From an uncultured Angelakisella sp. (GTDB lineage Bacteria > Bacillota > Clostridia > Oscillospirales > Ruminococcaceae), in NCBI GenBank assembly GCA_947564495.1, contig CANOCD010000082.1, forward strand, positions 1-5,870: a stretch of DNA of 5,870 nt. Direction: 5' to 3'. A program made the translations under genes and the position numbers. The notes beneath the pieces are model-generated. The model was not told the origin of the DNA, searched no databases, and saw nothing but the letters and a program-made list of their open reading frames with translations. Below, in pieces: positions 1 to 4,913 of this stretch; the stretch's first letter is position 1; each line of letters opens with the position of its first letter.

Positions 1-422
1 AGCTCGGGGGAGGTGTAGGGCTGGAGGATGTTGTTCTCCTTAAAGGAGACGTAGTCGGCGGCGTCGCCCACCCAGATGACGTCGGCGTCAACGTGGCCGG
101 CCTGGGCCTCGGTGGAGATCTTGGTGACGACCTTGCTGGTGCCGGCGAAGTAATACTCCATCTGGACGCCGGGGTACTTCTTCTCGAAGCCTTCCTTGAT
201 GGCGACCAGCTGGTCCTCCTGCATGGAGGAGTAGAGCATCACCTTGCCGGAAGCGGCGGGAGCCGCGGGCTCGGCGGGGGCGCTGCCGCCGTCGCTGGCA
301 GGGGTGCTGGCGTCGGGGGCGGGAGCGGGAGCAGGGGCGGGCTCGTTGCCGCCGCCGCAGCCGGAGAGCAGGGTCAGGACCATCATCAGGGCCAGGACCA
401 GGCTAGCAAAAGACTTTTTCAT
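1..422 (-). CDS. ABC importer solute-binding lipoprotein, N-terminal part
   Basis: Partial gene: 140 full codons are visible and the rest lies beyond the left edge. The start ATG (420-422) follows an AAAGGA motif (434-439) at 11 bases. Residues 1-22 form a lipoprotein signal peptide: a basic start (MKKSF), a hydrophobic stretch and the lipobox LSGC with Cys22 as the predicted lipid anchor. A low-complexity Ala/Pro-rich linker (about 26-58) follows. The binding domain then begins with KVMLYSSMQEDQLVAIKEGF and continues through a DADVIWVGDAADYV segment. This start (YSS, a helix, a [KR]YPGV strand, then ADV) is typical of the periplasmic-type solute-binding proteins of the AfuA/FbpA-like group (COG1840), which often bind ferric iron, though relatives bind phosphonates or other anions. 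The protein would sit on the outer face of the membrane and deliver substrate to a permease, presumably encoded to the left. It has its own promoter and is separated by a terminator from the amino-acid operon. The family is fairly sure; the substrate is not. Confidence 0.88.
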   Translation of the reverse strand, partial: MKKSFASLVLALMMVLTLLSGCGGGNEPAPAPAPAPDASTPASDGGSAPAEPAAPAASGKVMLYSSMQEDQLVAIKEGFEKKYPGVQMEYYFAGTSKVVTKISTEAQAGHVDADVIWVGDAADYVSFKENNILQPYTSPE

Positions 423-455
423 GGTACGATCGTTCCTTTCTCAAAATCTTTTTCA

Positions 456-487
456 GGCGGGGACGTTCCCATATCAGACGCCCCGCC
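456..487 (-). promoter_or_regulatory. Hairpin at the predicted 5' end of the solute-binding protein mRNA
   Basis: GGCGGGG (456-462) and CCCCGCC (481-487) form a perfect 7-bp stem. It is extended by ACG/CGT pairs across a one-base bulge and closed by a loop of about 11 bases. On the minus strand it begins about 7 bases after the TAAAAT -10 element, so the transcript would start with or just before this stem. It has no following U tract and so is not a terminator. It could stabilise the mRNA 5' end, or the inverted repeat could be an operator covering the start site. The structure is directly visible; its role is inferred. Confidence 0.45.
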
Positions 488-494
488 GTGTCTC

Positions 495-523
495 ATTTTA
501 GCTTATTTCCCACCCTATGGAAA
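495..523 (-). promoter_or_regulatory. Candidate sigma-A-type promoter for the solute-binding protein gene
   Basis: On the minus strand, TTTCCA (518-523) and TAAAAT (495-500) are separated by exactly 17 bases. They match the vegetative consensus at 4/6 and 5/6 positions. The predicted start of transcription is near 487-489, giving a leader of about 65 bases. The surrounding bases are AT-rich compared with the flanking GC-rich DNA, and the element lies downstream of the preceding operon's terminator, as expected for an independent unit. Confidence 0.55.
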
Positions 524-658
524 GTTCAAATTTATGACAATCCCCCAAAACCCCGATTTTGAACCGGCGGGCCGGGGCCCGGCGCCGCCCCCTCCCCGGC
601 GCTCCCCGCCGAATCCATGCGGGAAATCCCGGCCTGTACCCGCCGCCGGCTTTCGGGG
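524..658. other. Intergenic spacer with GC-rich inverted repeats, no gene seen
   Basis: Between the lysC terminator and the next promoter there is a short AT-rich part and a very GC-rich block. The block contains the near-palindrome GCCGGGGCCCGGC (571-583). It also holds a larger imperfect hairpin pairing CGGCGGG (565-571) with CCCGCCG (605-611) and CCGGGG (572-577) with CCCCGG (594-599). No U tract follows on either strand, so this is not a terminator. A minus-strand frame of about 72 codons crosses the region and the terminator, but it lacks a credible protein pattern and I do not call it. Confidence 0.4.
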
Positions 659-692
659 AAAAGAAAAACCGGCCCGCTGTCCCCGGGCCGGT
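659..692 (-). terminator. Intrinsic terminator of the ACT-hom-thrB-lysC operon
   Basis: On the minus strand a perfect 9-bp GC-rich stem, ACCGGCCCG (684-692) with CGGGCCGGT (668-676), closes a 7-base loop. It runs straight into TTTTTCTTTT (659-668). It lies 33 bases after the lysC stop codon. This is a textbook Rho-independent terminator and marks the end of the operon. Confidence 0.92.
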
Positions 693-725
693 CCCTTGCC
701 GTATATTTTCGATCATTTCACAGGT

Positions 726-1928
726 TTAAGCGTAGAAAGCCTCGTGGACCACCCGCATGGCCCGCAGGCCGTCCTCCCGGTCGATGAGCACCGAGATCTT
801 GATCTCGCTGGTGGCGATCATTTGGATGTTCACGTTGGCCTCCGCCAGGGCCTCGAACATCTTGGCGGCGACCCCGTAGTTGCTCTCCATCCCGGCCCCG
901 ACTACCGAGACCTTGGTGACCCCCTCGCTGGAGATCCCCTTGGCCCGCAGGGTGCCTTTCAGCCCCTCGACCACCGCCAGGGCGTCCTCCCGCTGGCTGT
1001 CCGCCACCGTGAAGGTGATGTCCTTGGTGTCATTGCGCCCCACCGACTGGAGGATGATGTCCACGTTCACCTTCTTGGCCGCCAGGGCGGAAAAGATCTG
1101 GAAGGCGATCCCCGGGATGTCCTGGACCCCGATGATGGAGATCCGGGTCACCTCGTCGTCCTTGGCGACCCCCTTGATGAGCATTTTTTCCACTTTCGCC
1201 ACCTCCTTGATGACTGTCCCCGGCTTCTCCTCCAGGCTGGAAAGGACCTCCAGGGGGACGTTGTACTTCTTGGCCATCTCCACGCTGCGGTTGTGGAGCA
1301 CCTGGGCCCCCAGGCTGGCCAGCTCCAGCATCTCGTCGTAGGTGATCTCGCCAAGTTTTTTGGTCCCCTCCACCAGCCGGGGATCGGCGGTGTAGACCCC
1401 GTCCACGTCGGTGTAGATCTGGCAGAGGTCCGCCCGGCAGGCGGCGGCGATGGCCACGGCGCTGGTGTCCGAGCCCCCCCGGCCCAGGGTGGTGATGTCG
1501 TCGTACCGGTTCAAGCCCTGGAACCCCGCCACGATGACGATGTTCCCCTTGTCCAGCTCGTTCTCGATCCGCTCTGTCTCCACCCGGCGGATGCGGGAGT
1601 TGCCGTGGGTGGAGTCGGTGACGAACCCCGCCTGCCACCCCGTCAGGGATTTGGCCGGGTAGCCCAGGCTCTCCAGGGCCATGGCCAGCAGGGCGATGGA
1701 GATCTGCTCCCCGCTGGCCAGGAGCATATCCATCTCCCGCTTGTTGGCCTTGGGGTTGATCTCCCTGGCCTTGGCGATGAGGTCGTCGGTGGTGTCCCCC
1801 TGGGCGGAGACCACCACCACCACCTTGTTCCCTTTGTCGTAGGCGGCGGCCACCCGCCGGGCCACGTTCATCACCCGCTGGGCGTCCCGTACCGAGCTGC
1901 CGCCGAATTTCTGCACGATCAGGCTCAT
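726..1928 (-). CDS. lysC: Aspartokinase with two ACT domains
   Basis: 400 aa, complete. It phosphorylates aspartate with ATP, the first step to lysine, threonine and methionine (and diaminopimelate for the cell wall). The amino-acid-kinase domain (about 1-245) shows KFGGSSV (7-13, with the nucleotide-binding Lys7), VSAQGDTTDDL (40-50), ASGEQ (71-75), LGRGGSDTSA (148-157) and YTDVDGVYTADPR (172-184). Two ACT domains follow: TRISIIGVQDIPG onward (about 261-325) and VTKVSVVGAG onward with IATSEIKIS (about 338-400). Length and layout fit the monofunctional, feedback-regulated LysC of Gram-positives. In the second ACT domain the usual PG turn reads YG (351-352). The ATG follows AAGGAGG (1936-1942) at 7 bases. 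It is the last gene of the operon, 22 bases after thrB and 33 bases before the terminator. An internal start (see separate entry) may give a beta subunit. Which amino acid inhibits it cannot be read from the sequence. Confidence 0.97.
   Translation of the reverse strand: MSLIVQKFGGSSVRDAQRVMNVARRVAAAYDKGNKVVVVVSAQGDTTDDLIAKAREINPKANKREMDMLLASGEQISIALLAMALESLGYPAKSLTGWQAGFVTDSTHGNSRIRRVETERIENELDKGNIVIVAGFQGLNRYDDITTLGRGGSDTSAVAIAAACRADLCQIYTDVDGVYTADPRLVEGTKKLGEITYDEMLELASLGAQVLHNRSVEMAKKYNVPLEVLSSLEEKPGTVIKEVAKVEKMLIKGVAKDDEVTRISIIGVQDIPGIAFQIFSALAAKKVNVDIILQSVGRNDTKDITFTVADSQREDALAVVEGLKGTLRAKGISSEGVTKVSVVGAGMESNYGVAAKMFEALAEANVNIQMIATSEIKISVLIDREDGLRAMRVVHEAFYA
1191..1208 (-). promoter_or_regulatory. 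Internal ribosome binding site and GTG start for a possible LysC beta subunit
   Basis: Inside lysC the minus strand reads AAGGAGGTG (1200-1208), a full match to the anti-Shine-Dalgarno. Eight bases after the AAGGAGG core comes an in-frame GTG (1191-1193, Val246). Starting there would give a 155-residue protein made almost only of the two ACT domains. An in-frame ATG (1182-1184, Met249) is 17 bases away, too far to be ideal. Aspartokinase II of Bacillus subtilis and LysC of Corynebacterium glutamicum make such a beta subunit from an in-frame internal start near codons 246-250, the same place as here. The motif is seen; use of the start is inferred. Confidence 0.55.
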
Positions 1929-1950
1929 ATCCTGCCCTCCTTCTGGTAGG

Positions 1951-2850
1951 TCATTCCTCCACGGTCATCCTGGCCCCGGCGTTGTCCGGTTCCAGCAGGC
2001 AGAGCCGCCAGTTCTGGAAGCCCTGGCCGTCCATCCAGCACCGGAGCCGCTGGGCGAAGCCGGTGTTGTCGGTCCCTGTCACAGCCATGAGGGTGGACCC
2101 CGCCCCGCTGATGTAGGCGCAGTAGGCCCCGAACTCCAGGGCGCAGTCCATCACCCCTTTGGCCCCGGGGATCAGCTCCAGGCGGTAGGGCTGGTGGAGC
2201 CGGTCCTGGGCCGCCACCCGGAGGTTGCCGTACTGGCCGGTGGAAAGGGACATGGCCATGAGAGCCGCCCGGCTGAGGTTGAAGACCCCGTCCCCCCGGG
2301 TGACCTCCTTGGGGAGGGCGGCCCGGGCGGCGCTGGTCTTGAGCTCAAAATCCGGGATGATGGCGGCGAACCGCAGGTCGTCCCGGAGCTCCTGGCGGCA
2401 GTAGAACACCCTGCCGTTTTCGATGGCGGCGGTGACCTGCCCCCCCAGAATGGCCGGGGTGGAGTTATCCGGGTGGCCCTCCATGGTGGCGGCCATGTGG
2501 ATGATGTCCTCCCGGGAAAGGGGGCTGCCCATCAAAGCGTTGCCCCCCATGAGCCCGGCCACGATGCAGGCGGAGCTGCTCCCCAGGCCCCGGGCCATGG
2601 GGATGGCGTTCTCCTGCTGGATGCGAAGCCCCGGCAGGGGCTTTCCGCAGATGTCGAAGAGGTACTTCACCGTCTTGTAGATGAGGTTGTTCTCGTCCTG
2701 GGGGACCTTGGTCCCGTCCAGGGAGATGACCTCCACCCCCTCCCGGGGCTCCAGGATCACTCGGTTGTACATCTGGACCGCCAGGCCCAGGGAATCGAAA
2801 CCGGCGCCGATGTTGGCGCTGGTGGCTGGTATCCGAAGATCAACTTTCAT
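1951..2850 (-). CDS. thrB: Homoserine kinase
   Basis: 299 aa, complete. It is a cytoplasmic GHMP-family kinase that turns homoserine plus ATP into O-phosphohomoserine, the precursor of threonine. Visible motifs are PATSANIGAGFDSLG (8-22), the phosphate-binding loop PMARGLGSSSA (84-94), EGHPDN (124-129), DRLHQPYR (216-223) and the C-terminal glycine motif ISGAGST (247-253). Length is normal for ThrB. The start is fixed by three things: the MKVDLRIPATSANIG beginning is the usual family N-terminus, GGAGG (2858-2862) lies 7 bases upstream, and the ATG overlaps the hom stop as ATGA. The same frame stays open far upstream, but that stretch is only antisense-like shadow within hom. Overlap with hom implies translational coupling. 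Threonine synthase (thrC), the next enzyme, is not adjacent on either side. Confidence 0.96.
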   Translation of the reverse strand: MKVDLRIPATSANIGAGFDSLGLAVQMYNRVILEPREGVEVISLDGTKVPQDENNLIYKTVKYLFDICGKPLPGLRIQQENAIPMARGLGSSSACIVAGLMGGNALMGSPLSREDIIHMAATMEGHPDNSTPAILGGQVTAAIENGRVFYCRQELRDDLRFAAIIPDFELKTSAARAALPKEVTRGDGVFNLSRAALMAMSLSTGQYGNLRVAAQDRLHQPYRLELIPGAKGVMDCALEFGAYCAYISGAGSTLMAVTGTDNTGFAQRLRCWMDGQGFQNWRLCLLEPDNAGARMTVEE

Positions 2851-4079
2851 CGGTCGTCCTCCAACAGGGTGACACGGGAGAGGACCTTTCCACCGGCGGC
2901 TTCGGCGGCCTGGCCGGCGGCGTCCAGCTCCCCTTGGGTGGCCGGGGCGGTGATCAGGGCAAGCTCCTCTCCCTCCGGTCCGTCCAAAAAGCGGCAGCCG
3001 GGGTAGAAGGTCTCCAGCTCCTCCCGGTCCATGCCGGACACCCGGAGGAACGCCTGGGCGATGCTCTCCTCCCAGGGCTGGAGGCTCCCGGGCTTTTCCG
3101 GGCCCCAGGCCAGGGGGCGGCTGTTGGCCGGCTGGGTCAGGGCGGTGACCAGGTCCCCTATCATAGCCGAGGCGGTGGGGAGCTTCCCGGCCCCGGGGCC
3201 GTAGAACATCGTCTCCCCTACCATGTCCCCGGTGACCCGGACGGCGTTGTTCACCCCGTCCACCCGGGAGAGGAGGCAGGAGTTTGGCACCAGCATAGGG
3301 GCCACCTCCAGGGCGGCCCGGCCGTCGGCGGTACGCCGGGCCCGGCCTATGAGCTTCACCGTCCCGCCCCACCGGGCGGCCCAGGCCACGTCCTGGGCGC
3401 TGATCCGGGTGATCCCCTTGGTGTGGACCTCCCGGGGGCAGAAGTGGCTCCCGAAGGCGATGGAAGCCAGGATGCAGATCTTCCGGCAGGCGTCGTGGCC
3501 CTCCACGTCGGCGGCGGGGTCCTGCTCGGCGTAGCCCAGCTCCTGGGCCAGGGCCAGGGCCTCCCCGAAGGAGGCGCCCTCCCCGAACATCCTGGTGAGG
3601 ATAAAGTTGGTGGTGCCGTTAAGGATGCCGGCCACCTCGGTGATATGGTTGGCGGTGAGGGACTCCCGCATCGGCTGGAGGACAGGGATGCCCCCGCCCA
3701 CGCTGGCCTCAAAGAGGAACCAGGCCCCGTGCTCCCGAGCCAGGGCCAGGAGGACATCCCCCTTTTCCGCCACCAGCTCTTTATTGGAGGTGACCACGCT
3801 TTTCCCCTGTTTCAGGCAGGCGGAAAGCCAGGTGAAGGCGGGCTCCACCCCGCCCATGGCCTCCAGCACCACCGCCACCTCCGGGTCCTCCAGGACCGGG
3901 TCGATGGACTGGATCATCCGGTCCTGATAGGCCAGGCCGGGAAAGGAGCGGCGGTCCAGGACATAGGCGGCCTCCACCGCCTCCCCGGCCTGGCGCTCCA
4001 GCAGTTTTCGGTTTCTTGTAAGGATCTCCATCACGCCGGAGCCCACGACCCCGTGGCCCAGCACGGCAATTTTCTTCAT
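2847..4079 (-). CDS. hom: Homoserine dehydrogenase
   Basis: 410 aa, complete. It reduces aspartate semialdehyde to homoserine with NAD(P)H, the branch step to threonine and methionine. The N-terminal Rossmann part has GHGVVGSG (8-15), LEAMGGVEPA (72-81) and VVTSNKELVA (95-104). The catalytic part has GGGIPVLQPM (128-137), GILNGTTNFIL (151-161) and YAEQDPAADVEGHDACRK (183-200). Asp196 and Lys200 fit the active-site Asp/Lys pair known in this family. YGPGAGKLPTASA (293-305) also matches. The start is set at MKKIAVLG, with AAGGAG (4090-4095) 10 bases upstream; a longer reading to 4202 adds 41 residues that resemble nothing and run into the ACT gene. The C-terminal 80 residues are odd: where many bacterial Hom proteins carry an ACT domain with a PG loop, this one has FLRVSGMDREE and then a strand-helix-strand remnant (about 370-408). 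Its stop overlaps the thrB start. Confidence 0.96.
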   Translation of the reverse strand: MKKIAVLGHGVVGSGVMEILTRNRKLLERQAGEAVEAAYVLDRRSFPGLAYQDRMIQSIDPVLEDPEVAVVLEAMGGVEPAFTWLSACLKQGKSVVTSNKELVAEKGDVLLALAREHGAWFLFEASVGGGIPVLQPMRESLTANHITEVAGILNGTTNFILTRMFGEGASFGEALALAQELGYAEQDPAADVEGHDACRKICILASIAFGSHFCPREVHTKGITRISAQDVAWAARWGGTVKLIGRARRTADGRAALEVAPMLVPNSCLLSRVDGVNNAVRVTGDMVGETMFYGPGAGKLPTASAMIGDLVTALTQPANSRPLAWGPEKPGSLQPWEESIAQAFLRVSGMDREELETFYPGCRFLDGPEGEELALITAPATQGELDAAGQAAEAAGGKVLSRVTLLEDDR

Positions 4080-4127
4080 CGGTTCCCCTCTCCTTCTGCT
4101 CTTTCGCCTTTCCCCGTGGTTTGACTT

Positions 4128-4160
4128 TGCCCCGCACCTGGGTCCTCCAGATGCGGGGCA
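4128..4160 (-). promoter_or_regulatory. Intercistronic hairpin between the ACT gene and hom
   Basis: TGCCCCGCA (4128-4136) and TGCGGGGCA (4152-4160) make a perfect 9-bp stem. After one mismatch, CTGG/CCAG (4138-4141 and 4147-4150) adds 4 bp around a 5-base loop. It starts 10 bases after the ACT stop codon. On the minus strand it is followed by AAGTCAAACC, with no U tract, so it is not a standard terminator. It may protect or separate mRNA segments, or lower expression of the downstream genes relative to the ACT gene. The structure is visible; the role is inferred. Confidence 0.5.
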
Positions 4161-4170
4161 CTGCGCCAGT

Positions 4171-4608
4171 TTACCGGGTGCTGACCAGCTGCACGTCCAC
4201 AACGCCTTCCAGGGTCTTGATCTGGTTGATGATGCCCTCCGCCTGGCTGCCTTTTCCCAGCCTTGCGGAGATGGAAACGGGGGCCACCCCGTCCGCCGGG
4301 ATGTTCTGGTTCACCGTTAGGATATTGGCCCCCTCCTGGGAAAACCGGTTGATAAGGGTGGAGAGCACCCCGGGCCGGTCCTCCAGGTAGACGTTGATGG
4401 TGACTACGCTTTGGTCGATGTCCTCGTGATATACAAAGACGTGGTCCTTGTATTTATAGAGGGCACTTCGGGAGATCCCTGACACCTTGGCGGCCTCGGA
4501 GAGATTCCGCACCTTTCCCACCGCCAGCAGGCGCTTTGCCTCCAGCACCCGGGTGAAAACACTGGGCAGCATTTCCGCAGAAACCAGCAGCATTTTCGGA
4601 GGGTTCAT
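4171..4608 (-). CDS. Stand-alone ACT-domain protein, UPF0735/PheB-like, with HTH-like N-terminus
   Basis: 145 aa, complete, about the usual length for this family. The N-terminal half holds a helix-turn-helix-like stretch, NLSEAAKVSGISRSALYKYK (35-54), including the ISRSALYKYKD signature. The C-terminal half (about 68-145) is one ACT domain with the ligand-loop pattern YLEDRPGVLSTL (74-85). The protein probably senses a small molecule, usually an amino acid; a direct ligand or partner cannot be read. In Bacillus a relative is named PheB because it lies next to pheA, but here it leads the hom-thrB-lysC operon, so a role in the aspartate family is more likely. The start was chosen at MNPPKMLL because AAAGGAG (4618-4624) lies 9 bases upstream and family members begin close to this point. 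An upstream in-frame extension of 48 codons (from 4752) runs through leader hairpins and does not look like protein. The gap to hom is 91 bases. Confidence 0.9.
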   Translation of the reverse strand: MNPPKMLLVSAEMLPSVFTRVLEAKRLLAVGKVRNLSEAAKVSGISRSALYKYKDHVFVYHEDIDQSVVTINVYLEDRPGVLSTLINRFSQEGANILTVNQNIPADGVAPVSISARLGKGSQAEGIINQIKTLEGVVDVQLVSTR

Positions 4609-4661
4609 CCCGATCTTCTCCTTTCCGTTCCCGTGGAACAGATGTAGGTATGGCAAATACA

Positions 4662-4690
4662 AGTTTACCAAATTCCCGCAGGGGGTACAA
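4662..4690 (-). promoter_or_regulatory. Weak alternative promoter candidate for the aspartate-family operon
   Basis: On the minus strand TTGTAC (4685-4690) and TAAACT (4662-4667) are 17 bases apart. They match the consensus at 3/6 and 4/6. It would start transcription near 4655, with a leader of about 47 bases. It overlaps a hairpin (4675-4703), which argues that either the hairpin is an operator or the true promoter is further upstream. Confidence 0.25.
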
Positions 4691-4726
4691 TCCCTGTCCC
4701 GGGAAAAAATCGGATATATTCCCCGG
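4675..4726 (-). promoter_or_regulatory. Two overlapping, mutually exclusive hairpins ahead of the ACT gene
   Basis: Hairpin A pairs TTCCCCGG (4719-4726) with CCGGGAA (4699-4705), 7 bp with one bulge. Hairpin B pairs CCCG-CAGGG (4675-4683) with CCCTG (4692-4696) and CGGG (4700-4703), 9 bp with a 3-base bulge and an 8-base loop. Both use 4700-4703, so an RNA cannot hold both at once. This is the layout of a switching leader, but neither stem is followed by a U tract and no T-box, known riboswitch or leader-peptide pattern was recognised. Only relevant if transcription starts upstream of 4726. Confidence 0.35.
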
Positions 4727-4741
4727 TATTTCGGAAATAAT

Positions 4742-4760
4742 CGTGGATACATCCTCCACG
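4742..4760 (-). promoter_or_regulatory. Inverted repeat CGTGGA-N7-TCCACG, possible operator or 5' hairpin
   Basis: CGTGGA (4742-4747) and TCCACG (4755-4760) are a perfect 6-bp inverted repeat with a 7-base loop. It begins 7 bases past the candidate TAAAAT -10 element (4767-4772), so it would cover the transcription start or form the first hairpin of the leader RNA. No terminator-like U tract follows directly. Confidence 0.4.
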
Positions 4761-4766
4761 CTGCTG

Positions 4767-4795
4767 ATTTTATTTAATTTTTCGCATTTTCTCCG
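4767..4795 (-). promoter_or_regulatory. Candidate main promoter of the ACT-hom-thrB-lysC operon
   Basis: TAAAAT on the minus strand (4767-4772) matches the -10 consensus at 5/6. The hexamer 17 bases upstream, CGGAGA (4790-4795), matches only 3/6, but the region between and upstream is strikingly A-rich on the minus strand within otherwise GC-rich DNA, which can compensate for a weak -35. It lies just downstream of the rpoC terminator and would give a leader of about 150 bases containing the hairpins listed here. Confidence 0.4.
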
Positions 4796-4828
4796 ATTTT
4801 CTCCTCCATTGTTCGCAGCTTCCCGCTC

Positions 4829-4855
4829 CTCCCCCGGGGGAGCCCCTTCGGGGGC
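4829..4855. repeat. GC-rich palindrome and short hairpin after the rpoC terminator
   Basis: CTCCCCCGGGGGAG (4829-4842) is a perfect 14-base palindrome. It abuts GCCCC-TTCG-GGGGC (4842-4855), a 5-bp stem that has a stable UUCG tetraloop if read on the plus strand (CGAA on the minus strand). No U tract follows. It may add structure behind the rpoC terminator; no other role can be supported. Confidence 0.4.
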
Positions 4856-4857
4856 GG

Positions 4858-4895
4858 AAAAAGGCCGGAGGAAGCGTTTTCCGCCTCCCCCGGCC
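4858..4895 (-). terminator. Intrinsic terminator after rpoC
   Basis: On the minus strand a 14-bp stem (4882-4895 with 4863-4876, two G-U pairs) closes a GAAAA loop and runs into TTTTT (4858-4862). It sits 18 bases after the rpoC stop codon. Strong and typical of a Rho-independent terminator; it separates the RNA polymerase operon from the amino-acid operon. Confidence 0.93.
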
Positions 4896-4913
4896 CCTGT
4901 GACCGCTTTGTAC

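Noticed and set aside
498..716. 72-codon minus-strand frame between lysC and the solute-binding protein
   Set aside because: It reads through the lysC operon terminator and GC-rich inverted repeats, has an Arg/Pro/Gly-rich composition and ends at the next promoter.
93..1949. Plus-strand open frame of 618 codons antisense to lysC and the left end
   Set aside because: It mirrors the GC-rich codons of lysC, has Leu/His/Gly/Asp-rich composition, crosses a terminator and a promoter, and shows no domain pattern. A shadow frame.
2851..3372. Upstream extension of the thrB frame into hom
   Set aside because: The added residues are Arg/Gly/Pro-rich shadow of hom; the ThrB family N-terminus and a ribosome binding site fix the start at 2850.
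2934..4124. Plus-strand open frame of 396 codons antisense to hom
   Set aside because: Complement of conserved Hom codons with no family motif and no ribosome binding site support; high-GC shadow.
4609..4752. 48-codon in-frame upstream extension of the ACT gene, or a leader peptide starting MYPRLF
   Set aside because: GGAGG abuts the ATG with no spacing, the stretch covers the leader hairpins, there is no stop before the ACT gene, and the family normally starts near MNPPK. No run of Thr, Ile or Lys codons typical of attenuator peptides.
4609..4760. T-box or amino-acid riboswitch ahead of the ACT-hom operon
   Set aside because: The conserved T-box sequence (AGGGTGGNACCGCG type) and a following terminator are not present; no lysine or other riboswitch core was recognised.
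4842..4855. GCCCC-TTCG-GGGGC as a plus-strand terminator
   Set aside because: No U tract follows on the plus strand and there is no plus-strand gene to end.
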